This document shows positions 35,172 through 47,921 of a DNA stretch of 64,000 bases, piece by piece. Position 1 is the stretch's first letter. Each line of letters starts with the position of its first letter. The notes under the pieces are model-generated. The model ran no database searches. It worked only from the letters and a program-made list of their open reading frames with translations, and was not told the DNA's origin. Position numbers and translations under genes: made by a program. Origin of the DNA: Rhodanobacteraceae bacterium ZG21-1 (GTDB lineage: Bacteria; Pseudomonadota; Gammaproteobacteria; Xanthomonadales; Rhodanobacteraceae); NCBI GenBank assembly GCA_021390615.1, contig JAJEJU010000024.1, positions 1,674,001 to 1,738,000 of the forward strand, in the 5' to 3' direction.

Positions 35172-36509
35172 TTAGGCAGCGCCGACTTCCAGCGGCTGGC
35201 TGCGCAGTCTGGCGCCGATAATGACCGTGATTACCGCGGTGATCCCCACGTAGATCGCCGGCGCCATCGCGCCGAACTTCGGCACCGTCAGGCCGATCAG
35301 GTAGGGCGTGAGGCTGCCGAACACGGCATAGGCCACGTTGTACGAGAACGACACCCCGCTGAAGCGGATCGCCGCAGGGAACGCCGCCACCATCACCGCC
35401 GGCACCACGCCGACCACGCCGACGGCAAGGCCGGCCAGGGAGTACAGCGGCAGGAAGTGGGCGCCGCCCGCGTGCAGATCCCAGAACAGCGCCACGGTGG
35501 TGGCCAGCAAGGCCAGCGAACCGAACAGCAGCGCCCTGCCATGGCCGATGCGATCGACCAGCAGGCCGCCGCCGATGCAGCCGAAACACAGGAAGAACGA
35601 GGCCAGACTGCCGCCTTCGAATGCCTCCGCGGTGGCCATGCCGAACGGCTTGTTCTGCACCATGGTCGGTACCATCAGGATCACCACCACGATCGCCGCG
35701 GTCAGCATCCAGGTCACCAGCACCGACAGCAGCACACCCTTCATATGCCCCTGCAGCACCGCGCTCAACGGCAGGCTCTGGGTGAGCTGCTTGCGTGCGC
35801 GGATCGCCGCGAATACCGGCGTTTCGCTGAGCCAGCGGCGCAGCCACACCGCCATGAAGCCGAACACGCCGCCCAGCCAGAACGGAATGCGCCAGCCGTA
35901 GCTGGCGATCTCTGCCGGCGTGTAATGCTGGTTGATCGCCGTGGTCAGCAGGGAGCCGAGCAGGATGCCGGCGGTCAGGCCCGACGTGAGCGAGGCGCAG
36001 GCGAAGCCGATCCGTCCGCGCGGCGCATGCTCCGCCACGAATACCCAGGCACCCGGCACCTCGCCGCCGATGGCGATGCCCTGCACCACGCGCAACAGCA
36101 GCAGCAGCAGCGGCGCCAGCAGGCCGGGCCAGCCGTTCGACTGCAGCTGCGCATAAGTCGGCAGCAGGCCGATGCACAGCGTCGGCAGCGCCATCAGGAA
36201 CACGCTCAGGGTGAACATCTTCTTGCGGCCGTCCTTGTCGCCGAAGTGCGCCATCACGATGCCGCCGATCGGTCGCGCCAGATAACCCGCAGCGAAGATG
36301 CCGTAGGACTGCAGCGTGGCCAGCCACGGCGCCGTGCCCGCAGGGAAAAACAGCGCGCCGAGCACCTTGGCGAGAAAGACGAACACCACGAAATCGTAGA
36401 ACTCCAGTGCGCCGCCCAGCGCCGCAAGCATCAGGGTGCGAGCATCGCGCCGGGTCAGCGTGGACGAAGCGGCCGGCTCGGCCGGCAGGGAAGAATTCGC
36501 TAGGGTCAT
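35172..36509 (-). CDS. MFS transporter, metabolite:H+ symporter (MHS) family
   Basis: 445 residues, 12 predicted membrane helices. MHS-type features are the start LGGALEFYDFVVFVFLAKVLG, the loop 2-3 motif MAHFGDKDGRKKMF and VVQGIAIGGEVPGAWVFVAE. Relatives include ProP, ShiA and KgtP and import small organic acids or osmolytes with protons. It is convergent with the TonB-dependent receptor and divergent from the DUF1302 gene, which suggests a shared substrate but does not prove it. Confidence 0.92.
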   Translation of the reverse strand: MTLANSSLPAEPAASSTLTRRDARTLMLAALGGALEFYDFVVFVFLAKVLGALFFPAGTAPWLATLQSYGIFAAGYLARPIGGIVMAHFGDKDGRKKMFTLSVFLMALPTLCIGLLPTYAQLQSNGWPGLLAPLLLLLLRVVQGIAIGGEVPGAWVFVAEHAPRGRIGFACASLTSGLTAGILLGSLLTTAINQHYTPAEIASYGWRIPFWLGGVFGFMAVWLRRWLSETPVFAAIRARKQLTQSLPLSAVLQGHMKGVLLSVLVTWMLTAAIVVVILMVPTMVQNKPFGMATAEAFEGGSLASFFLCFGCIGGGLLVDRIGHGRALLFGSLALLATTVALFWDLHAGGAHFLPLYSLAGLAVGVVGVVPAVMVAAFPAAIRFSGVSFSYNVAYAVFGSLTPYLIGLTVPKFGAMAPAIYVGITAVITVIIGARLRSQPLEVGAA

Positions 36510-36634
36510 CGGGGGATGTCGGGCTGGGAGAAAGGCGGCGAGACGATCGGCGCGCGGCCGGATCGTTGGCTAGTTAGTCGATTCTTGCAGCATTGTCCAT
36601 GTATCGAAAGTACGATCACGAAGGAAAATACGCA

Positions 36635-38563
36635 GTGCTAGATACGGTCGTACCGCCGCCCGGAGCCGACTGCGTGCATCGTCCATCCAAGTTTCGTTTC
36701 GGCCGCCCCGGTGCGCTGTGCGCCGGCCTGATCGCCGCCTGCGGCGCCTCGGTCCTGCATGCCGAGGATCTCAAGCTCGCCAACGGCGAGATCACCGGTA
36801 GCTGGAACACGCGCCTGGTGGCCGGCGCCTCGATGCGCACCAGCCAGCCCTCCCGACACCTGGTCGGCAAGGGCTTCCGTTCCGACGGCAAGCCCAAGGG
36901 CGGCGACGGCGCCGATACCGCGGACGACGGCAATCTCAACTACGGCAAGGGCGATGTCTTCTCCAATCTCTACAAGGTGGTCAGCGGAGTCGACCTCAAG
37001 TACCGCAACATCGGCATCGATGTCAGCGCGCGCGCCTGGTACGACGCGGCGGAAAAAAATCGCGACGTGCCGCAGGGCAATACGCCAAGCGGCTTCGCGG
37101 CAGACCGCCCGCTGGGCGACCGCGGCTTCTCGCGCGACAACCGCTTCCAGGGCTTCATGTGGCTCAACGCCTATCTGTACGGGCACTTTGAACCCGGCGG
37201 CGACAGCGCGCTGGATCTGCGCCTGGGCCGGCAGGCGATCAAATGGGGCGAGGATCTGTTCGTGCAGAACCTCAACCAGATCAATCCCATCGACTACACC
37301 ACCCTGCATCGCCCCGGCACCGACCCAGCCAGCGAAACCCAGCTGCCGGTGGAAATGCTGTGGGGCAAGCTGAGCTTCGACGGCGGCTTCAGCGTGGAAA
37401 GCTTCTACCAGTGGAAGTGGCGGCCGAACGAATACGACCCCTGCGGCACCTTCTTTTCCGGCAGCGACCTCGGCATCGACCGCGGCTGCAGCGGCATCGA
37501 AAGCAATGCCTACTACCCGCTCAATGCCTATTCGCCGGGCGTCGGCCAGTGGCTGAGCGACGGCTACATGAATTCGGTCGGCGCGATCCTGCCGCGCGGC
37601 CGCGACATCGAAGGCAGCAACCACGGCCAGTGGGGCGTGGCGCTGCACTACGACGCCAAGGACATCGACAGCCTGTTCGGCGCCTACTACATGCGGATCA
37701 ATTCGCGTGCGCCCTACCTGGATGCCACCACCATCAATCCGGCCACCGAGAACCCCGGCCTGATCCCGATCCTGCAGGCGGCCGGCGTGCCGCTGGCCGA
37801 CGCCCAGCTTTCGGCGCGACTGGCCAGCATCACCGACTTCTGGGCATTCCCCGACGGCATCCGCATCGCCGGGCTCTCGGCCTCGACCTATCTGGCCGGC
37901 TGGAAGCTCGCCGCCGAGATCGCCTACACCCAGGACCAGCCGGTGCAGATCAACACCGCGGACATGTTCGCTGCCCTCACCCGCAACGGCGGCCCGGTCG
38001 GCGGCCGCATGGCCGCGATCGCACCGGGCGGCGTGCTGGTCGGCTACGACCGCTTCGACAAGACCCAGGCCCAGTTCAACGCCTCGCGACTGTTCCGTGA
38101 CGTGCTGGGCGCCGACAGCGCCAGCCTGGCCGGCGAAGTGGTGTGGAGCCACGCCAACCTGCCGCCCTTGTCGGTGGCGCGCTACGGCCGCGGCTTCGCC
38201 TGGGGATTCTCGCCGCAGTACAGCGATGGCAGCTGTTCGCCGGTGCAGAATCCGCAGGGCTGTCTCAGCCAGGGCTACTACACGCGCCAGGCCTGGGGCT
38301 ATCGCCTCAAGGGCCAGCTCAACTACAGCCTGCCCGGCGGTTGGGCGCTGTCGCCGGCGCTGTCCTGGGGCCAGGACGTGCACGGCTTCTCCATCGACAA
38401 CCAGCTCGTGCAGGGCCGCAAGCCCTATACGGTGAGCCTGAGCGCGCAATACGCCAAGCGTTACTTCGCCACCCTCAGCTACACCAACTGGGTGGACAAC
38501 GCGCCCTACGACCTGCTCAAGGACCACGATTTCCTCAGCCTCGCGCTCGGCATGAATTTCTAG
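36635..38563 (+). CDS. DUF1302 outer-membrane protein
   Basis: 642 residues from GTG 36635, chosen because AAGGAAA at 36621-36627 lies seven bases upstream and the signal peptide (ALCAGLIAACGASVLHA) then has normal length; an ATG at 36599 would add 12 residues. The mature protein opens with EDLKLANGEITGSWNTRLVA and contains the DUF1302 blocks LRLGRQAIKWGEDLFVQ and AEIAYTQDQPVQINT. Amphipathic beta strands throughout and an aromatic C-terminus (LALGMNF) mark a beta-barrel. Members often sit next to DUF1329 proteins and lipid or sterol metabolism genes; here only an MHS transporter is beside it. Confidence 0.88.
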   Translation: MLDTVVPPPGADCVHRPSKFRFGRPGALCAGLIAACGASVLHAEDLKLANGEITGSWNTRLVAGASMRTSQPSRHLVGKGFRSDGKPKGGDGADTADDGNLNYGKGDVFSNLYKVVSGVDLKYRNIGIDVSARAWYDAAEKNRDVPQGNTPSGFAADRPLGDRGFSRDNRFQGFMWLNAYLYGHFEPGGDSALDLRLGRQAIKWGEDLFVQNLNQINPIDYTTLHRPGTDPASETQLPVEMLWGKLSFDGGFSVESFYQWKWRPNEYDPCGTFFSGSDLGIDRGCSGIESNAYYPLNAYSPGVGQWLSDGYMNSVGAILPRGRDIEGSNHGQWGVALHYDAKDIDSLFGAYYMRINSRAPYLDATTINPATENPGLIPILQAAGVPLADAQLSARLASITDFWAFPDGIRIAGLSASTYLAGWKLAAEIAYTQDQPVQINTADMFAALTRNGGPVGGRMAAIAPGGVLVGYDRFDKTQAQFNASRLFRDVLGADSASLAGEVVWSHANLPPLSVARYGRGFAWGFSPQYSDGSCSPVQNPQGCLSQGYYTRQAWGYRLKGQLNYSLPGGWALSPALSWGQDVHGFSIDNQLVQGRKPYTVSLSAQYAKRYFATLSYTNWVDNAPYDLLKDHDFLSLALGMNF

Positions 38564-38830
38564 GCCGCATTTCCGGGCCGGAACTTCGGGCCCGTTCTCA
38601 CACGCCCCGCATGGACGGCATGGGCCGCCGGCGCGGCTGCATCTTTGCCGATAACGTGCAGTCGAGCGCCGCGGCGAGGCGCATCGTCGGCTCCACGCGA
38701 CGAATCGGAATCATCCTAGATGGTGCGTCTGCCCGATTTCCTAGAATCGAAACCTTGAATCGTCCGCCGTGGCCGCTGCCGCGTCGCGGCGGCGGTGCGG
38801 CGCCGGCATTCCATGACTGAGGGAACTACC

Positions 38831-39565
38831 ATGAGCATGAGTAAACGACTGGGTGCGGAATTCTTCGGCACCTTCTGGTTGGTTTTCGGCGGCTGCGGCA
38901 GCGCGGTGCTGGCCGCCGGCTATCCCGAGCTGGGCATCGGCTTCGCCGGCGTGGCGCTGGCATTCGGCCTCACCGTGCTCACCATGGCCTATGCGGTCGG
39001 CCATATCTCCGGCGGACACTTCAATCCGGCGGTGACCCTCGGCCTATGCGCCGGCGGCCGTTTCCCGGCGAAGGACGTGATCCCCTACGTCATCGTGCAA
39101 GTGATCGGCTCGATCGCCGCCGCTGCCGTGCTTTATCTCATCGTCAGCGGCCGGGTCGACGCCAATGGCCACCTGTTCAGCGCCACCGAGTCCGGCTTCG
39201 CCTCGAACGGCTACGGCGCGCATTCGCCCAGCGCGGTGAATGGCGTGGGCGGCTATTCGATGCAGGCGGCGATCGTGATCGAGCTGGTGCTGACTGCGTT
39301 CTTCCTGATCGTGATCCACGGCGCCACCGACGCGCGTGCGCCGGCCGGCTTCGGCCCGCTGGCCATCGGCCTGGCGCTGACCCTGATCCACCTGATCAGC
39401 ATCCCGGTCACCAACACCTCGGTGAACCCGGCACGCAGCACCGGCGTGGCGATCTTCCAGGGCACCTGGGCGCTGCAGCAGCTGTGGCTGTTCTGGCTGG
39501 TGCCGCTGGTCGGCGGCGTGCTGGGCGGGCTGATCTATCGCCATCTGCTCGAGAAGCGCGACTGA
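38831..39565 (+). CDS. aqpZ: Aquaporin Z
   Basis: 244-residue inner-membrane water channel. Both NPA boxes are present: HFNPAVT (Asn65) and SVNPARS (Asn199, followed by the selectivity-filter Arg202). Six membrane helices are evident, and the first, [20 protein letters not shown], is typical of AqpZ rather than of glycerol facilitators. The ATG at 38831 has GAGGGA upstream. A strong terminator follows at 39595. Confidence 0.95.
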   Translation: MSMSKRLGAEFFGTFWLVFGGCGSAVLAAGYPELGIGFAGVALAFGLTVLTMAYAVGHISGGHFNPAVTLGLCAGGRFPAKDVIPYVIVQVIGSIAAAAVLYLIVSGRVDANGHLFSATESGFASNGYGAHSPSAVNGVGGYSMQAAIVIELVLTAFFLIVIHGATDARAPAGFGPLAIGLALTLIHLISIPVTNTSVNPARSTGVAIFQGTWALQQLWLFWLVPLVGGVLGGLIYRHLLEKRD

Positions 39566-39594
39566 GTTCCGCTCGAACAACGTGCAGACCATCG

Positions 39595-39626
39595 AGCCCC
39601 GCCGGAGCGATCCGGCGGGGCTTTTC
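39595..39626 (+). terminator. Rho-independent terminator after aqpZ
   Basis: AGCCCCGCCGGA (39595-39606), loop GCGA, TCCGGCGGGGCT (39611-39622), then TTTT. Confidence 0.92.
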
Positions 39627-39813
39627 GTTGCATGCCCTCGATGCTCAAGGCCACGCGGCCTGACACGACGAAGCGCGGGTCGAGGCCTCATGCCAGCAAG
39701 GATGCAGCCGGTGCGATCGTGCGGGCCGGAGCGGAACGGATGCCACCATGGGGAGAGGACATGCGTTGCGCAGGCCACCACGAAGGAGCTGCGCAACTCG
39801 ACGCGCGCCAGCC

Positions 39814-40212
39814 TCAGCCGGCTTCGTACAGCTCGATCGGCAGCTCGTCCGGATCGGCGAAAAAAGTGAAGCGGCGGCCGGTGTATTCGTCCACCCGCAC
39901 CGGTTCGCAAAGCACGCCGCGCTCGCTCAGCGTGCCGATCGCGGCATCGATGTCGTCCACCGCGAAGGCGAGATGGCGCAGCCCCTGGGCCTCGGGACGC
40001 GACGGCCGCGGCGGCGGCGACGGAAAGGAAAACAGCTCCAGCTGCACGCCGGGGCTCACTGCCAGATCGCACTTCCACGACTGGCGCGCCTCGCGATACA
40101 CCTCGCGCACGATCGGCAGACCCAGGGTCTCGCTATAGAAGGCGCGCGAGCGCTGGTAGTCCGAGCAGATCAGCGCGACGTGATGGATGGCCTTCAGCAG
40201 CGGCGCACTCAT
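39814..40212 (-). CDS. VOC-family protein, YaeR/GloA2-like
   Basis: 132 residues, one glyoxalase-fold domain. IHHVALICSDYQRSRAFYSE and LRHLAFAVDDIDAAIGTL provide the two metal-site His residues, and FFADPDELPIELYE supplies the Glu. This set is that of the YaeR (GloA2) branch, a metalloprotein whose reaction in E. coli is unsettled. It begins one base after the epmA stop, so it is the third gene of a ligA-epmA-VOC operon. Confidence 0.88.
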   Translation of the reverse strand: MSAPLLKAIHHVALICSDYQRSRAFYSETLGLPIVREVYREARQSWKCDLAVSPGVQLELFSFPSPPPRPSRPEAQGLRHLAFAVDDIDAAIGTLSERGVLCEPVRVDEYTGRRFTFFADPDELPIELYEAG

Positions 40213-40213
40213 C

Positions 40214-43575
<3,362 letters not shown>

Positions 43576-43679
43576 TTAGCGGCTCGGCCGCCCGGCGCCG
43601 CATCGCTCCGCGTCGCGGATGAAAAGCGCATGACTCCGTCACAGGCCATGCGGCCGGATCGGCTGCCGCAGCAGCTATC

Positions 43680-45143
43680 ATGAGCTGCATGCCTTCGCCT
43701 GCCGCCGATCCCCCCGCCGCCATCGACACGCCGCCGGCCGCGCCCCAGGCACCGCCTTCCTACCAGAGCTATCGCGGCCTGCTGTGGCTGGTCTCAGCCG
43801 CCTTCTTCATGCAGGCGCTGGATTCCACCATCGTCAACACCGCCGTGCCGGCCATGGCGGAGGCGCTGAAAGAAACCCCGCTGAGCATGCGCACGGCGCT
43901 GACCAGCTACGTGCTGACCCTGGCGATCCTGATTCCGGCCAGCCCTTGGCTGTGCGATCGCTTCGGCACCCGCCGCGTGTTCGGCGCGGCGATCGCCATC
44001 TTCGGCTTCGGCTCGCTGCTGTGCGGCGTGGCGCAGACCCTGCACCAGCTGGTCGCCGCCCGCGTGCTGCAGGGCGTCGGCGGCGCCGCCTTGATGCCGG
44101 TGGGCCGCTACGTGCTGGTGCGCAGCATCGACAAGCGCGATTTCGTGCGCAGCATGAGCACGGTGGCCACCTTCGGCCTGCTCGGTTCGGTGCTCGGCCC
44201 GTTTCTCGGCGGCCTGCTGGTGCAGTTCACCTCGTGGCGGCTGATCTTTCTCATCAACGTGCCGGTCGGCCTCGCCGGCCTGTGGATGAACCGGCGCGAC
44301 ATGCCGGACTACCGGCTGGAGCAGGCGCATCGCTTCGACCTGTTCGGCTTCGCCCTGTTCGCCGCCGCCTCGGCCCTGCTGCTGACCGCCTCCGAACAGG
44401 CCGGCAGCGCCGGCCATCGCTGGGGCAGCATCGCCGGCTTCGCCGCGCTGGCGCTGGCCTTCGGCGCCACCTACGTCTGGCACAGCCACCGCACGCCCCA
44501 CCCGGTGGCGGACCTGCGCCTGCTGCGCGTGCGCAGTGTGTGGGTAGCCCTGGCCGGCAACCTGTTCACCCGCCTCGGGGTGTCCGGCATGTTCCTGCTG
44601 CTGGTGCTGTTCCTGCAGGTCGGTTGCGGCTGGTCGCCGCTGATGGCGGGCATGATCATGGTGCCGCAGGCGCTGGGCTCGATCTGTGCGAAATGGGTCA
44701 TCAACCGGCTGCTGAACCGGCTGGGCTACCGGCGCTTCCTGCTCGCCAACAGTCTGGTCGTGGCCGTGCTGCTGGCCTCCTTCGCCCTGCTCGGGCGCGA
44801 TTCGCCGGCCTGGCTGATCGCCGTGCAGGTGTTCCTGTACGGCAGTTTCATGGGCCTGCAGTACACCGCGATGAACACGCTGATCTACACCGACCTGGAC
44901 ATCCAGTACGCCTCGATGGCCTCGTCGATGGCGTCGACCGCGCAATACCTGTCGATGAGCTTCGGCATCGCGCTGGCCTCGCTGCTGATGGAGGCGCTGC
45001 TGCAGGGCCATGCGCATACCGACTACATCGTCGCCTTCCGCTGGACCATGCTGGTGCTGGCGGTGATCACCGCAGCGGCCAGCACGATCTTCGGCCGCCT
45101 GCGCCGCGACCGCCCGCTGCGTGCGGCGGCCGGCGCGGACTAG
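43680..45143 (+). CDS. MFS drug exporter, DHA2 (EmrB/QacA) family
   Basis: 487 residues with 14 predicted membrane helices. DHA2 motifs: FMQALDSTIVNTAVPAMAEA in helix 1, LCDRFGTRRVFGAAI in loop 2-3 and VLGPFLGGLLVQFTSWRLIF at helix 5. It exports hydrophobic compounds by proton antiport. No EmrA-type membrane-fusion partner is adjacent, so it probably works alone across the inner membrane. Two in-frame ATGs (43680 and 43689) are possible starts, with no clear ribosome binding site for either. Confidence 0.9.
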   Translation: MSCMPSPAADPPAAIDTPPAAPQAPPSYQSYRGLLWLVSAAFFMQALDSTIVNTAVPAMAEALKETPLSMRTALTSYVLTLAILIPASPWLCDRFGTRRVFGAAIAIFGFGSLLCGVAQTLHQLVAARVLQGVGGAALMPVGRYVLVRSIDKRDFVRSMSTVATFGLLGSVLGPFLGGLLVQFTSWRLIFLINVPVGLAGLWMNRRDMPDYRLEQAHRFDLFGFALFAAASALLLTASEQAGSAGHRWGSIAGFAALALAFGATYVWHSHRTPHPVADLRLLRVRSVWVALAGNLFTRLGVSGMFLLLVLFLQVGCGWSPLMAGMIMVPQALGSICAKWVINRLLNRLGYRRFLLANSLVVAVLLASFALLGRDSPAWLIAVQVFLYGSFMGLQYTAMNTLIYTDLDIQYASMASSMASTAQYLSMSFGIALASLLMEALLQGHAHTDYIVAFRWTMLVLAVITAAASTIFGRLRRDRPLRAAAGAD

Positions 45144-45200
45144 CCGGCGCTCCAGCATGTAGCATCCCGACTGGGACAAGGCTTTACGGAATCCACGCGC

Positions 45201-46397
45201 ATGCATCACGCCAGCGACATCCTGCTTTCACTGTTCATCGTGTTCGTCGCCGCGCAGATCGGCGGCGAAATCGCGCAGCGGCTGAAGCTGCCCGGCGTGG
45301 TCGGCGAGATCGCCGCCGGCTGCATCATCGGCCCGTCCCTGCTCGGCTGGATCGTGCCCGAGCAGACCGCCACCGGCACGCCGCTGGATGTGCTGGCCGA
45401 GATCGGTGTGGTGCTGCTGCTGTTTTCGGTCGGCCTGGAAACGCGGCTGGAAGATCTGAAAAAAGTCGGCACTACCGCCATGCTGGTCGGCGTGCTCGGC
45501 GTGCTGGTGCCGTTCGCCCTGGGCAGCCTGTGGGCGCACGGCAGCGGCTTCGACTGGAACAAGTCGCTGTTCGTCGCCGCCGCCTTCGTCGCCACCTCGG
45601 CCGGCATCACCGCCCGCGTGCTGCAGGAACTGGGCGCGCTGCAGCGCACCGAGAGCAAGGTGATCCTGGGCGCCGCGGTGATCGACGACATCCTGGCCAT
45701 GCTGCTGCTCGGCGTGGTCACCTCGCTGCAGGGCGGCGAAGGCTTCGACCTGGTGCATCTGCTGGTGGTGCTGGGCGGCGCGGTCGGCTTCATCGCGGTG
45801 ATCGGCTGGGGCGGCAGCCGCGTGATGCGCTGGAACTCCACCTGGCTGGAGCGGCCGGCCAGTCCGCACTCGCCGCTGATGATCGTGCTGGCGCTCTGCC
45901 TCGGCCTGGCCTATGCCTCCACCCTGGTCGGCCTGGCCGCGATCATCGGCGCCTTCCTGGCCGGCATGATCGCCTCGGAAACGCGCCAGCAGCACACCCT
46001 GGAGCAGCAGACCCAGCCCCTGCTCGCGCTGCTCACGCCGTTCTTCTTCGTGATCACCGGCAGCAAGATCGACCTGCACCAGCTGGCCAGCGGCGAAACT
46101 CTGCTGAGCCTGCTGCTGGTCACCGCGATCGCGATCGTCTCCAAGCTGCTGGGCGGCTTCGTCGGGGCGCTGTCGCTGGGCAAGCGCAGCGCCACCGTGG
46201 TCGGCTTCGGCATGGTGCCGCGCGGCGAGGTCGGCGTGGTGATCGCCAGCCTGGGCCTCAGCGCCGGCGTGTTCAGCGATCGCATCTACGCAATCATCGT
46301 GGCGATGTCCCTGCTCACCGCGATGGTCACCCCGCCGGTGCTGGCCTGGCTGCTGCGCCGCCAGGGCGATGACGGCGCCGAAGCCAAACCGGGCTGA
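45201..46397 (+). CDS. Cation:proton antiporter, CPA2 family
   Basis: 398-residue inner-membrane protein with about 12 helices. Family signatures are RLKLPGVVGEIAAGCIIGPS, LFSVGLETRLEDLKK, the unwound-helix region ATSAGITARVLQELGAL and the ion-binding Asp pair in GAAVIDDILAM. There is no C-terminal RCK/TrkA-N domain, so it resembles KefB-like Na+(K+)/H+ exchangers without nucleotide gating. It follows the DHA2 exporter by 57 bp and converges on the photolyase gene. Confidence 0.9.
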   Translation: MHHASDILLSLFIVFVAAQIGGEIAQRLKLPGVVGEIAAGCIIGPSLLGWIVPEQTATGTPLDVLAEIGVVLLLFSVGLETRLEDLKKVGTTAMLVGVLGVLVPFALGSLWAHGSGFDWNKSLFVAAAFVATSAGITARVLQELGALQRTESKVILGAAVIDDILAMLLLGVVTSLQGGEGFDLVHLLVVLGGAVGFIAVIGWGGSRVMRWNSTWLERPASPHSPLMIVLALCLGLAYASTLVGLAAIIGAFLAGMIASETRQQHTLEQQTQPLLALLTPFFFVITGSKIDLHQLASGETLLSLLLVTAIAIVSKLLGGFVGALSLGKRSATVVGFGMVPRGEVGVVIASLGLSAGVFSDRIYAIIVAMSLLTAMVTPPVLAWLLRRQGDDGAEAKPG

Positions 46398-46461
46398 GTC
46401 CCGCGCGGCAGCACGCCGCCCTCGTGCAGGCGATCGAAGTTCACGGTGCGCAGCGAGCAGA

Positions 46462-47880
46462 TCAGCCTGCGCGTGATCTCTGATAGGCCGCCAAGGCATC
46501 CTGGCGCGAAGCGGCCAGATCGACCAACGGCGCAGGATAGCCGCTGCGCGCCAGCAGGCCGGCATCGCGCCAGGGCTCGTGCAGCTGCGCGAGCGGAGCA
46601 TCGGCCAGCTCCGGCAGCCAGCGCCGCAGATAATTTCCCTGCACGTCGAATTTCTGTGCCTGGCTCACCGGGTTGAACACTCGGAAGTACGGCGCCGCGT
46701 CGGCGCCGCAGCCTGCCACCCATTGCCAGCCCAAGGTGTTGTTGGCGAGATCGGCGTCGACCAGGGTGTCCCAGAACCAGCGCGCGCCCTCCAGCCAGTG
46801 CTGGCGCAGATTCTTGGTGAGGAAGCTGGCCACCACCATGCGCACGCGGTTGTGCATCCAGCCGGTATGCCATAGCTCGCGCATGCCGGCGTCGACCAGC
46901 GGGATGCCGGTGCGGCCTTCGCGCCAGCGGCGCAGCAGCGCTTCGTCGGCAGGCGCCCACGGAAAGTGGGCGAAGCGCGGATTGAACGCGCCTTCGGTGG
47001 CATGCGGAAAGTGGTACAGCAAGTGCTGTGCGAACTCGCGCCAGCCCAGTTCGCGCAGAAAGGCCTCGCGGTCCGGCGACTCCTTCGGCGTGCGGCGGCG
47101 ATCCATGGAAAACAAGGCATGCAGGATCTGCTGCGGCGTGATCTCGCCGAAGTGCAGATGCGGCGACAGCCGCGAGGTGCCGTGGCGCGCCGGCAGATCG
47201 CGCGCCTCGACATAGCCGGCGACGGCATCGTCGGTGAACACTTCCAGTTGCTCGTGCGCGCCGGCTTCGCCCGGTCGCCAGGCTTCGCGCAGGCCGGCAT
47301 CCCAGTCGATCCGCGGCAACAGCGCCAGGGCCTTCAGCGTCAGTCCGCCCGTGAGGCGCGCCGTACGCAAGGTCGACGGCGCCGGCAAGGGTACGCTCGC
47401 CTCCAGTTGGGTGCGCAGATTGCGCCAGAACGGCGTGAACACCCGGTACGGGTCGCCCTGCTTGGTCGCCAGCTGCCACGGCTCGCACCAGGTGGCGCCG
47501 GGAAAGCTGTGCGCCTCGATGCCGCGCTCGCGCAGCGCGGCCTTGGCCAGGCGATCGCGTTCCAGCGTGGCCGGCTCGTACAGGCGGCTCCAGTACACCG
47601 CCGTCGCGCCGCTGCGCTCCAATACATCGAGCAGCATCGCCAGGCTTTCGCCGCGGCGCAGATGCAGCTCGCCGCCGAGGCGGCGCCAGGCCGCATCCAG
47701 CGAGGCCAGCGAATGATGCAGCCACCAGCGGCTGGCCGCGCCGGGCGCCCAAGCCCCGTCTTCCTGCGGCGCATGAATATAGACCGGCAGCACGCGCTCG
47801 TGGCGCGCGCAAGCCGCGCTCAGGGCAGGATGGTCGGCCAGCCGCAGATCGCGGCGCAGCCACAGGATCGCGGTGCTCAT
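46462..47880 (-). CDS. phrB: Deoxyribodipyrimidine photolyase
   Basis: 472 residues. It repairs cyclobutane pyrimidine dimers using light. The N-terminal antenna domain (AILWLRRDLRLADHPAL) is followed by the FAD-binding domain with TSRLSPHLHFGEITPQQILH, RELGWREFAQHLLYHFP, MRELWHTGWMHNRVRMVVAS and LADANNTLGWQWVAG-type residues (here DADLANNTLGWQW). These place it with class I CPD photolyases of the E. coli PhrB type. It is the last gene of a probable nadK, 5'-nucleotidase, phrB operon. Confidence 0.95.
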   Translation of the reverse strand: MSTAILWLRRDLRLADHPALSAACARHERVLPVYIHAPQEDGAWAPGAASRWWLHHSLASLDAAWRRLGGELHLRRGESLAMLLDVLERSGATAVYWSRLYEPATLERDRLAKAALRERGIEAHSFPGATWCEPWQLATKQGDPYRVFTPFWRNLRTQLEASVPLPAPSTLRTARLTGGLTLKALALLPRIDWDAGLREAWRPGEAGAHEQLEVFTDDAVAGYVEARDLPARHGTSRLSPHLHFGEITPQQILHALFSMDRRRTPKESPDREAFLRELGWREFAQHLLYHFPHATEGAFNPRFAHFPWAPADEALLRRWREGRTGIPLVDAGMRELWHTGWMHNRVRMVVASFLTKNLRQHWLEGARWFWDTLVDADLANNTLGWQWVAGCGADAAPYFRVFNPVSQAQKFDVQGNYLRRWLPELADAPLAQLHEPWRDAGLLARSGYPAPLVDLAASRQDALAAYQRSRAG

Positions 47881-47921
47881 GCGCCGAGTCTAGCCTGTCG
47901 CCGTCGCTGCATCGGCGAGGC

